This document shows positions 16,556-23,948 of a stretch of DNA of 64,000 bases, one piece after another. Source of the stretch: UBA5069 sp963773745 (GTDB lineage: Bacteria > Chloroflexota > Anaerolineae > Caldilineales > Caldilineaceae); the NCBI GenBank assembly GCA_963773745.1, contig CAVZCL010000001.1, forward strand, positions 124,001-188,000. Reading direction: 5' to 3'. A program made the translations under genes and the position numbers. The notes under the pieces are model-generated. The model saw nothing but the letters and a program-made list of their open reading frames with translations. It had not been told where the DNA came from and made no database searches. How positions within the stretch are numbered: position 1 is the stretch's first letter; the number at the start of each line of letters is the position of its first letter.

Positions 16556-18004
16556 CTACATGACAGGTGAGGCAAGCCGCCATACCGAATCGGCTAAGCG
16601 TCGCCAGATCGGCAACGCAGCATAGGCTTTCGGGTCAAAAGGCGTCGAATGCTCGATATCGTCCAGGAACTGCGCTTGCAGCTCGCGTGTCAGTTCGGCA
16701 TCATAGAGCACGGCGTTCACCTCATAGTCAAGGTCGTACGAGCGTGAATTCATGTTGCAGGAACCGATCGTGCAGATCACGCCGTCAATCGCAATCGTCT
16801 TGGCATGGTAATAGCCCCCATCGTAAAGGTAGACCTTGACGCCCGCCGCCGCGACATCCTTGAAATAGGTGAGCGCCGCGCGATAGGGCATTTGGAAGGT
16901 GGCGCCGCGCGGCGTGCAGATCATGCGCACGTCCACACCAGCCAGCGCCGCCGACTTCATCGCCTCAAGAATCGTCTCGTCCGGGATGAAGAAGGGTGAT
17001 TGGATGTAACAAGTCTCTTTGGCCGATACAATCATCTGAAAGAGCATCTGGCGCAGGCTTTTCCACTGCGAGTCCGGGCCACCTGCCACAATCTGCACGG
17101 GCACAAAATCGGTGACCTCCGGCAGCTCGGGGAAGTACGCGAGGTCGTCAAATGTCTCTTTGGTTGTTGCATGCCACATCGCCATAAAGAGCAACTGCAC
17201 TGCAAACGCCGCCGAACCGTGGATGCGAATCTGCGTGTCCCGCCAGCGCGGCCAAAGCGTGCCAGGCATTTGCTCCCTGTCCAGGTTCATCCCGCCAAGA
17301 TAGGCAATTTTCCCGTCCACAACAGTGATCTTGCGGTGGCCTCGGTAATTTGCATTGTGCAGTGTGCGCAGGCTGTTGAAGGCCATGTAAGGGTACATTT
17401 GCACCCCGCCTGCCTTGAGTTCGGCCAAATACTCCTTGCCCATGGAACGTGAGCTAGTCGCATCGTACATAGCGCGCACCTTGATGCCCGCCCTGGCCCG
17501 CTCGAGCAGCACATCCTTAACCTCATTTGTGAAGGGATCGTTGCTCCAAATGAAGTAGCACATATGAATGTGGTGCTGCGCCTGCTTCAGAGTCTCCAGC
17601 AGGCTGGGGTAAAAATGGTCGGCATCCTGCAGGATTTTGACCTCGTTGCGAGAGGTCAGGCCGGACATCGCGTTCTCTCGCACCAGTTGCATGAGCTTCT
17701 GGTTGTATGATTCGGGCTTCTTCTCCTCCACCAACTCGGCCACCCTTGGCGCGCTCGTCACTTTGAGTCGCAACTTCTCAACGAGACCATCGCTCAGAGC
17801 GCTCTTTGCCAGCGTCTTCTCCTGGCTGAAGGCCTTCCAGCTCCGCCCCAACATTATGTAAACAAGCAGGCCAATGACGGGCACCAGGTAGAAAGCCAGT
17901 AACCACGCCAGCGTTGACTTGGGATTGCGGTTTTCGAGGATGATAAAGATCGTGACGCCAACAATGTAGAGTGCGGCAATGAACCACAGAATCGTGCTTA
18001 TCAC
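16556..18004 (-). CDS. cls: Cardiolipin synthase (phospholipase D family)
   Basis: A 482-residue ClsA-type enzyme that condenses two phosphatidylglycerols, or PG with a second donor, at the membrane. Two N-terminal transmembrane helices are followed by the PLDN-like segment NPKSTLAWLLAFYLVPVIGL, and by both HKD catalytic motifs, HRKITVVDGKIAYLGGMN and HAKTIAIDGVICTIGSCNMN. Length is normal. The start is a GTG at 18004 preceded by GGAG. It is not in an obvious operon. Confidence 0.96.
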   Translation of the reverse strand: MISTILWFIAALYIVGVTIFIILENRNPKSTLAWLLAFYLVPVIGLLVYIMLGRSWKAFSQEKTLAKSALSDGLVEKLRLKVTSAPRVAELVEEKKPESYNQKLMQLVRENAMSGLTSRNEVKILQDADHFYPSLLETLKQAQHHIHMCYFIWSNDPFTNEVKDVLLERARAGIKVRAMYDATSSRSMGKEYLAELKAGGVQMYPYMAFNSLRTLHNANYRGHRKITVVDGKIAYLGGMNLDREQMPGTLWPRWRDTQIRIHGSAAFAVQLLFMAMWHATTKETFDDLAYFPELPEVTDFVPVQIVAGGPDSQWKSLRQMLFQMIVSAKETCYIQSPFFIPDETILEAMKSAALAGVDVRMICTPRGATFQMPYRAALTYFKDVAAAGVKVYLYDGGYYHAKTIAIDGVICTIGSCNMNSRSYDLDYEVNAVLYDAELTRELQAQFLDDIEHSTPFDPKAYAALPIWRRLADSVWRLASPVM

Positions 18005-18325
18005 AAGAATCTCCGTTGAATAACGCTGGACCTGTCTGAGCGGTCTCTTTCGTCAAGGCTCGCAACCTTCGTGGCGGCGGTGCAAGGCACCATAGGCACG
18101 GAGCTCGCCGCACGCGCGAGTACGGCGGCCAACAGCGCCGCTCCAGAAGCCTCCTCCTCACCAACATGGGCCGGAGGGCTGAAAGGCCCCCGCTCCATGA
18201 ATCCACGCACTTCTGATACGAATCACTTAAGCTGCCGCTACGTCATGCGCCGGATGTTGGTGGCGGCGCCACTTCGCTCGCAGCGCCGCCGCCGCAACAG
18301 CACCGCAACTGCACAGCGATGGGCA
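18005..18325. other. Gap between cls and the cation antiporter gene
   Basis: No protein-like frame, clear hairpin or repeat was seen in this 320-bp gap. It should hold the cls promoter. Confidence 0.4.
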
Positions 18326-19399
18326 TCAAATTGCCATCGGCAGGAAGAAGAAGGCCAGCGCCAATATGCCGTAGACCGCCAGCAACATCGCGCCCTCCAG
18401 CCAGTTGGATCGCCCATCAATCGCCACCAGCGCCGCAATCAGCGAGGCCGCAATCATGGCCACCGTTTCGGGCGTGTTGAACTCCAACGCCATGGGGTTG
18501 CCCATTGCCAGCGACACGAAGACGAGCACCGGCGCCACAAAGAGCGCAATCTGCAGGCTGGAGCCCAACGCAATCGAGAGGCTCAAGTCCATGCGGTTCT
18601 TGAGCGCCACCTGCACGGCGACCAGATGCTCGGCCACATTGCCGATAATCGGCACGATGATGATACCCACGAAGAACTCCGTCAGCCCCAGCGTCTCGGT
18701 AACGCCTTCCAGCGCGCCAACCAGCAGTTCAGACATAAGAGCGAGACCCGCCACCGCTGCCACCATGACAATCAGCGCACGTCGCTGGGACCAGTGCACG
18801 CCCTCCTCGACCCCAGGCGCCTCCGTCAGCGCTTCACCGTTGCCCGGGTCGTCATCCTTGTGCCCCCAAATTGTGTAGTAGATGGCCAGCACGTACATCA
18901 GCAGGATGACGACCGCAGTCGCAAGGCTCAGCCACTCCACGCGCTGCTTGTCGGGCTCAATCAGGCTGGCAAAGAAGGAGGGCACCGTAATGAGAATGGC
19001 TGCCAGCACAACCAGCGTAGAATCCAGCCCCACGCGTTCTCGGTTAAAGCGCTGCACACCGTTGCGTAGACCACCCAGCAGCAGACTGAGCCCCATAACG
19101 AAGAGCAGGTTGCCCAGAATCGAGCCAATAATCGAAGCCTTGACCAACTCCAGTGCGCCGGCGCGAATGGCCACCAGCGTGATGATCAACTCAGCCGCGT
19201 TGCCCAGGCTGGCGTTGAGCAGCCCACCAATTTGCGGGCCGGTCTTTGCAGCAATCGCTTCCGTTGCCTCGCCCATCAGGCCGGCGAGCGGCACAATCGC
19301 CAGCGCAGCCGTAAAGAAAACGACTGTGTCGCCCCAGCCCAGAAATTCGGCCAGGAGCGAAACTGGTAGAAAGAGCAGAAGAAAGTTGATGTAGCGCAT
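18326..19399 (-). CDS. Ca2+/H+ antiporter (CAX/ChaA type)
   Basis: A 357-residue CaCA-superfamily antiporter with about 11 transmembrane segments in two inverted halves. The cation-binding alpha repeats are visible: GGLLNASLGNAAELIITLVA in the first half and VGIIIVPIIGNVAEHLVAVQ in the second, each with the GNxxE core. The start at 19399 (MRYINF) is chosen for GGGGAGAG in front of it. It exports Ca2+ against protons. It lies 51 bp downstream of modB. Confidence 0.94.
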   Translation of the reverse strand: MRYINFLLLFLPVSLLAEFLGWGDTVVFFTAALAIVPLAGLMGEATEAIAAKTGPQIGGLLNASLGNAAELIITLVAIRAGALELVKASIIGSILGNLLFVMGLSLLLGGLRNGVQRFNRERVGLDSTLVVLAAILITVPSFFASLIEPDKQRVEWLSLATAVVILLMYVLAIYYTIWGHKDDDPGNGEALTEAPGVEEGVHWSQRRALIVMVAAVAGLALMSELLVGALEGVTETLGLTEFFVGIIIVPIIGNVAEHLVAVQVALKNRMDLSLSIALGSSLQIALFVAPVLVFVSLAMGNPMALEFNTPETVAMIAASLIAALVAIDGRSNWLEGAMLLAVYGILALAFFFLPMAI

Positions 19400-19450
19400 G
19401 ATTTCTCTCCCCAGCAAGCCTGTGAATGTGCGAATGAATGGCTCGAATGG

Positions 19451-20275
19451 CTATGCCTGCACGGCTGCAATTTGCCGATGCAACACACGTTTGACAACCA
19501 GCAACACCAGAAAGGCGACGCCCAGCAGCAGCATGGAAAGCGTTAGCGCGAGGTTGATGTCAATTTCGATACCCAGATAGATGGCAAGCGGCATGGTCTG
19601 CGTGCGGCCAGGAAAATTGCCGGCAAAGATGATTGTGGCGCCAAATTCGCCCAGCGCACGCGCCCACGTCATGGCTGCACCGCTAAAGAGAATGTCGCGC
19701 GCCAGCGGCAACGTCACATAGCGCACCACCTGCAGCGTATCCGCGCCGTCGAGGCGCGCCGCCTGCTCCAGATCATCGGGAACGGCGCTAAAGCCGGCGA
19801 TCGCCGCCTTGACGAAGAACGGAGAGGCGATGAAGATCTGCGCCATAACCACCGCCACAGGCGTAAAGACGATCTCCACACCCAAGATGTTGAGCGGTGC
19901 GCCGAGCAGGCCACGCCGGCCGAAAGCCATGAGCAGCGCCAACCCCGCAACCGCGGGCGGCAGCACCATGGGCAGGTCAATGAGCGTGTCCAGCAGCGCA
20001 CGCCCGCGAAAGCGCCTGCGCGCAATCAGCCACGCCAGCGGCAGGCCAAGGAGCACAGAAAGCGCAGTCGCCGTTGTGCTCGTCACCAGGCTCAGTTGCA
20101 TGGCCTGCAGCGCCACGGGGTCGCGCAGCGTATTCGGCACTTCGCTCAGCGGTGTGCGCAAAAGGAGCGCCACAATCGGCAACGCCAGAAAGAGGAGCAG
20201 AGGCAGACTGGCCGCGACCAGCCAGCCCTCTCCGCCACGGCGTTGCGACGGACGGCTCGTGCCAACAGCATCCAC
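19451..20275 (-). CDS. modB: Molybdate ABC transporter permease ModB
   Basis: A 274-residue permease with six hydrophobic segments. LIDLPMVLPPAVAGLALLMA and the EAA loop DDLEQAARLDGADTLQVVRY followed by VTLPLARDIL are diagnostic of ModB, as is WARALGEFGATIIFAGNFPG near the end. Neither the periplasmic receptor ModA nor the ATPase ModC is adjacent, so partners must be elsewhere. Molybdate demand is plausible because XdhC-like and molybdenum-hydroxylase genes occur in the window. Confidence 0.93.
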   Translation of the reverse strand: MDAVGTSRPSQRRGGEGWLVAASLPLLLFLALPIVALLLRTPLSEVPNTLRDPVALQAMQLSLVTSTTATALSVLLGLPLAWLIARRRFRGRALLDTLIDLPMVLPPAVAGLALLMAFGRRGLLGAPLNILGVEIVFTPVAVVMAQIFIASPFFVKAAIAGFSAVPDDLEQAARLDGADTLQVVRYVTLPLARDILFSGAAMTWARALGEFGATIIFAGNFPGRTQTMPLAIYLGIEIDINLALTLSMLLLGVAFLVLLVVKRVLHRQIAAVQA

Positions 20276-20353
20276 GTCTCGGTACCTCGGTCATTTGCGC
20301 ATGAAAAGAGCTGCGCGTGCGCGCTGGTGCGCGTGCACGCCGCCCATAAAACG

Positions 20354-20385
20354 GGCTGCCGCGGCGTGCAAGGGCCGCGGCAGCC
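20354..20385 (-). terminator. GC-rich terminator after the NmrA-like gene
   Basis: A 12-bp perfect stem (20354-20365 with 20374-20385), an eight-base loop and, on the minus strand, a short T run right after it. It separates the NmrA-like gene from modB. Confidence 0.7.
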
Positions 20386-20448
20386 GGACTTCAGTTTAGC
20401 CTTCGATGGGCCTTTGTTACAACTTGCACGTGGGTGACAAGCAACCCA

Positions 20449-21276
20449 CTACCACGCGTCGACAAAATCCTGTGCGAACTGCGCAAACTTGATGGGCTTG
20501 CGTCCGGTTACCTGCTCAACATCGGGCGTCGTGTCGGCCTGCTGGCCGGCGCGCACTGCTCCATAGATTCCGTTGAGAAAGCCGGCACTCGCTGCATCCC
20601 AACCGTAGCCCTGCATGATCGTTGCGAATTCCTCGGGTGCGACGGCCACATAGCGCAGCGGCTTGCCTGTGGCGGCGCTAATCAACCTTGCGACCTGATC
20701 GTGATCCAGCGATTCGCCGCCCGTCAGCCCGTATGCCTTGCCGTTGTGCCCCTCCTGCGTGAGCGCAACCGCCGAGACGGCCGCAATATCGCGCGCATCG
20801 ATGAAAGAAGTCGCGCCGTCACCTGCGGGCAAACGCAGCACACCTTCCTTCACCATGCGCGCGTTCGCACCCGTTGCAAAGTTCTGCATAAACCAGGTGG
20901 GGCGCACAATTGTCCACTCCATGCCCGATTCGATAAGCGCCTTCTCCAGGCGGCGCGGCGGTGACTCAAGCGGCAGCTGCTCTATCCCGCGCGCCGTCAT
21001 AAGGACCATTTTAGGGACGCCCGCCTCTGCGGCAGCCTTGATGAAAGCTTCGCCGACCTCGGCGTGCGCGCCCGTGTTGTTCATGAAGACCGCGTCCACA
21101 CCCTTGAGCACTTCCCAGGTGGAGCTATCGGCGTAGTCAAACGCGACGGCTGTGCCCGCGCCCGTATACGCCGCCGGAGTACGCGTGGCGGCGCGCACGT
21201 CAACGCCCTGCGCCGCAAGCTGCTTCACAAGCCCCGAACCGACCTTGCCCGTGGCGCCCGTTACCAAAATGACCAT
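20449..21276 (-). CDS. NmrA-like NAD(P)-binding protein
   Basis: A 275-residue atypical short-chain dehydrogenase. The nucleotide-binding start ILVTGATGKVGSGLVKQLAA is classic. RPTWFMQNFATGANARM and RDIAAVSAVALT match the NmrA/QOR2 branch, which acts as a redox sensor or quinone reductase. The catalytic Tyr-x3-Lys of ordinary SDRs is not evident. It stands divergent from the xdhC operon with a 230-bp shared upstream region. Confidence 0.9.
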   Translation of the reverse strand: MVILVTGATGKVGSGLVKQLAAQGVDVRAATRTPAAYTGAGTAVAFDYADSSTWEVLKGVDAVFMNNTGAHAEVGEAFIKAAAEAGVPKMVLMTARGIEQLPLESPPRRLEKALIESGMEWTIVRPTWFMQNFATGANARMVKEGVLRLPAGDGATSFIDARDIAAVSAVALTQEGHNGKAYGLTGGESLDHDQVARLISAATGKPLRYVAVAPEEFATIMQGYGWDAASAGFLNGIYGAVRAGQQADTTPDVEQVTGRKPIKFAQFAQDFVDAW

Positions 21277-21471
21277 GATTGAAGTTCCTTCATTTGGGGT
21301 TCATTGCAATTGGCGCCTGCGCAAGGTTGCGCAGAGATCCGATTGTACGTACGAAGCACGCTGCCTGCTGTTGCGCATCTCTCATTCAGCCACAACGCAA
21401 TGCGGCGCGCGCTGAAGATACGGCGCCCGCGTGCCGCCGCATGAGCGCACCCTGCTCCGCAACGTCTGTGC

Positions 21472-21492
21472 TATACTCGAATTTACGAGTAT
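21472..21492 (+). promoter_or_regulatory. xdhC operon promoter -10 with overlapping palindrome
   Basis: A TATACT -10 element (21472-21477) overlaps an inverted repeat with 7-bp arms ATACTCG and CGAGTAT at 21473-21479 and 21486-21492. It lies about 15 bases before the xdhC start. A repressor bound there would block the promoter. No good -35 was seen. Confidence 0.5.
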
Positions 21493-21506
21493 GAAAGGTA
21501 AGAACA

Positions 21507-21845
21507 ATGTCGAATCGTACTGTCTATCACGCCGTGCAGGATGCGCTTGCCCAAGGCGATGACGTGGCGCTGGCCACCGTCGTCAGCGTGCGCGGCTCCG
21601 TGCCGCGCGAGGTGGGCGCCAAGATGATGATCCACCCCTACGGTCACCACGTGGGCACAATCGGCGGCGGCTGTGGCGAGGCCGACGTCATACGCGCTGC
21701 CCTCGACGTGCTGAGCGACGGCGCGCCGCGCACAGTCTCCGTGGACCTGACGGAGCCAATCGCCGCCGAAAGCGTGGGCGTCTGCGGCGGCACCATGGCC
21801 GTCTTCATTGAACGCTGGCAATCTGAAGCGGGCAAAGAGCCGTGA
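21507..21845 (+). CDS. XdhC/CoxI family protein, N-terminal-domain type
   Basis: A 112-residue protein made only of the XdhC/CoxI N-terminal domain: ATVVSVRGSVPREVGAKMMI, GTIGGGCGEADVIRAALDVL and GVCGGTMAVFIERW. This family binds or delivers sulfurated molybdenum cofactor to molybdenum hydroxylases. The Rossmann half is encoded by the next gene, which overlaps by 4 bp. Start has AAAGG in front. Confidence 0.88.
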   Translation: MSNRTVYHAVQDALAQGDDVALATVVSVRGSVPREVGAKMMIHPYGHHVGTIGGGCGEADVIRAALDVLSDGAPRTVSVDLTEPIAAESVGVCGGTMAVFIERWQSEAGKEP

Positions 21846-22672
21846 CGTGCGATCCTCTGCTGGCCGCACTGGTGGCCGCGCTGGATGCTCGCGCAGCAGT
21901 GGCTCTCGTCACTGTGACCGCGGCCCCGACTGAAGAGGCAGCGTTGCTGGGCAGCCGCCTGCTGATTTGGGCAGAAGAGGCCCATGCACCGCTGGGTGCA
22001 GAGCAGATGGAGCCGGCACTGCGTGCGGAGATTGTCGCAGCCGCCGCCGGCGTGCTTGCCGCGGGCAGCCACGCCACGCTCCAAATTCCCACGCCGAGTG
22101 GCGCGCTCACCTGCTTTGTAGAGGTGCAATCACCGCCTGCACATCTCATCATCTGCGGCGCGGGCCACATCGCCGTGCCCCTTGCTGCCATCGCGCACCT
22201 CTGCGATTTCGAGGTGAGCGTCATTGACGACCGCGCGCAATATGCCAGCGCTGCCCGTTTTCCAATGGCCGAGCGGGTGCTTGCAGGCGACTTCCGCACG
22301 GAGCTGGCCGCGCTGCGCAATGGCCGCCCCCGTTTCGATAGCCGCACCTGCGCAGTGCTCGTCACACGCGGCCACCAGCACGACGTCGAGTGCCTCGTCG
22401 AACTGCTGGACGACCCGCTCCCCTACATCGGCATGATTGGCAGCCGCAGGCGCGTGCGGGCAGTCTTCGAAATGCTGCAGAGCAGCCATGCGCTGCCGCG
22501 TACACGCTTCAGCAACATCTACGCGCCCGTGGGGCTCGACATCAACGCGCACACCCCCGCCGAGATAGCCGTGGCCATTATGGGCGAAATCATCAACGTG
22601 CTGCGCGGCGGCCCCGGGCTGTCGCTGCGCGACGCACGGCAGCGTTCCACAAGAAGCGAGACGAGTGCATGA
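21842..22672 (+). CDS. xdhC: XdhC family protein with Rossmann domain
   Basis: A 276-residue XdhC protein. An N-terminal half of about 100 residues is followed by the XdhC Rossmann domain: AHLIICGAGHIAVPLAAIAH, DFEVSVIDDRAQYASAARFP, CAVLVTRGHQHDVECLVELL, PYIGMIGSRRRVRAVFEML and IYAPVGLDINAHTPAEIAVA. It probably helps insert sulfurated MoCo into a molybdenum hydroxylase such as the 59443-62165 pair. The GTG start overlaps the stop of the previous gene (GTGA), and its own stop overlaps the cutC start (ATGA). Confidence 0.9.
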   Translation: MTCDPLLAALVAALDARAAVALVTVTAAPTEEAALLGSRLLIWAEEAHAPLGAEQMEPALRAEIVAAAAGVLAAGSHATLQIPTPSGALTCFVEVQSPPAHLIICGAGHIAVPLAAIAHLCDFEVSVIDDRAQYASAARFPMAERVLAGDFRTELAALRNGRPRFDSRTCAVLVTRGHQHDVECLVELLDDPLPYIGMIGSRRRVRAVFEMLQSSHALPRTRFSNIYAPVGLDINAHTPAEIAVAIMGEIINVLRGGPGLSLRDARQRSTRSETSA

Positions 22673-23334
22673 CGCTGCTGCAGGTTATTGCCACATCGGT
22701 AGCAGATTGCGTTGTGGCCGAAGAGAATGGCGCAGATACGATCGAGCTCTGCTCTGCGCTGGAGCTGGGCGGGCTGACCCCTTCGCTCGGCCTCTACCGC
22801 GAGGCAAGGAAGGCGTGCTCACTGCCCATTGGGGTCATGCTGCGCCCGCGGCCGGGCGGCGCGCTCTACAGCGATGTAGAGTATGCAGTGATGCTTGCCG
22901 ACGCCGAAGCCTTTGATGAGGCAGGGGCGAGCTCTTTTGTGGTGGCCTTTATTAACGACGAGGGCGAGGTTGACTGGAATCGCTGCCGCGACTTGCGTAA
23001 GCAGTTCAGGGGCACCTATCTCACCTTCCATCGCGCCTTCGATTTGCTGGCCGACCCCGAGCACGCTCTAGGTCAGCTCGAGGACCTGCAATTCAATGCG
23101 GTACTGACGTCGGGCAAAAGTGCCTCTGCGTTGGACGGTGCGGCTACCATCAGAAGCTATGCAGACGAATGGCGTGATCGGCCCATCCTAATCCCCGCGG
23201 GCGGCGTAACCGTTGCCAACATGCGCCAGATCATCGAGATCACCGGCTGTCAGGAAATTCACGGCTCCTTCTCCAAATATGTGGATGACCCGTCGCTTGC
23301 GACGCTGCCCGGCTACCGCTTTGGCGCACTGTGA
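22669..23334 (+). CDS. cutC: CutC family protein
   Basis: A 221-residue TIM-barrel protein of the CutC family. Seen are EENGADTIELCSALELGGLT and PSLGL, then VMLRPRPGGALYSDVEYAVM, LTFHRAFDLL, NAVLTSGKSASALDG and ILIPAGGVT with EIHGS near the end. The family was linked to copper tolerance, but its biochemical role is unsettled. It is slightly shorter than the E. coli protein. It is translationally coupled to xdhC by an ATGA overlap. Confidence 0.92.
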   Translation: MTLLQVIATSVADCVVAEENGADTIELCSALELGGLTPSLGLYREARKACSLPIGVMLRPRPGGALYSDVEYAVMLADAEAFDEAGASSFVVAFINDEGEVDWNRCRDLRKQFRGTYLTFHRAFDLLADPEHALGQLEDLQFNAVLTSGKSASALDGAATIRSYADEWRDRPILIPAGGVTVANMRQIIEITGCQEIHGSFSKYVDDPSLATLPGYRFGAL

Positions 23335-23410
23335 CGAGAAGATGCGCGTCGCTCGACGGCGACAAGGTCGCCGCCGCACGCGCCCTTCTCGACGAGATCG
23401 AGGCTGCACA

Positions 23411-23860
23411 ATGAGCCTGCTTTGCTTTGACGACTTCACGCTGGGACAGAGCTTCGACCTGGGTGCAACCACCGTCAGCGAGGCCGAGATCATTGCCTTT
23501 GCGCGCCAGTTTGACCCGCAACCCTTTCACCTCGACCCTGATGCTGCCGCACGCACCCCCTTCGGCGGCGTAGTCGCCTCGGGCTGGCACACGGCTTCGC
23601 TCTGCATGCGCCTGCTGGTAGACGGGCTCCTCTGCCGCACCGCCACGCTCGGCTCGCCCGGCATTGATGCGCTGCGCTGGCTGCGGCCCCTGCGCCCGGG
23701 CGACACGCTGCGCCTGACGGTTTCTATAAGCGCCATGCGACAGTCCGAATCCAAACCGGATCGCGGCGTGGTTACGCTGCACATGGAAGCGTACAATCAG
23801 GACGACCAGTTGCTGCTCACCATGGAAGGCGTCAATTTCGTCCGCCGTGCGCCACCCTGA
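23411..23860 (+). CDS. MaoC family hot-dog dehydratase
   Basis: A 149-residue hot-dog fold protein. SEAEIIAFARQFDPQPFHLD holds the hydratase Asp/His pair of the R-hydratase motif, and PFGGVVASGWHTASLCMRLL is the typical second block. It probably hydrates or dehydrates an acyl-CoA. It closes the xdhC-cutC cluster after a 76-bp spacer. Confidence 0.92.
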   Translation: MSLLCFDDFTLGQSFDLGATTVSEAEIIAFARQFDPQPFHLDPDAAARTPFGGVVASGWHTASLCMRLLVDGLLCRTATLGSPGIDALRWLRPLRPGDTLRLTVSISAMRQSESKPDRGVVTLHMEAYNQDDQLLLTMEGVNFVRRAPP

Positions 23861-23948
23861 TGATCGATTTTGACCCATCGGTGGCTTCTCGGGTGTCCGG
23901 CAAGTGATTTGCGGAACATTTCTCACGCCTTATTCCGTCCGAGATATT

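Noticed and set aside
23335..23410. Possible small gene between cutC and the MaoC gene
   Set aside because: Too short and without start signal or protein-like pattern.
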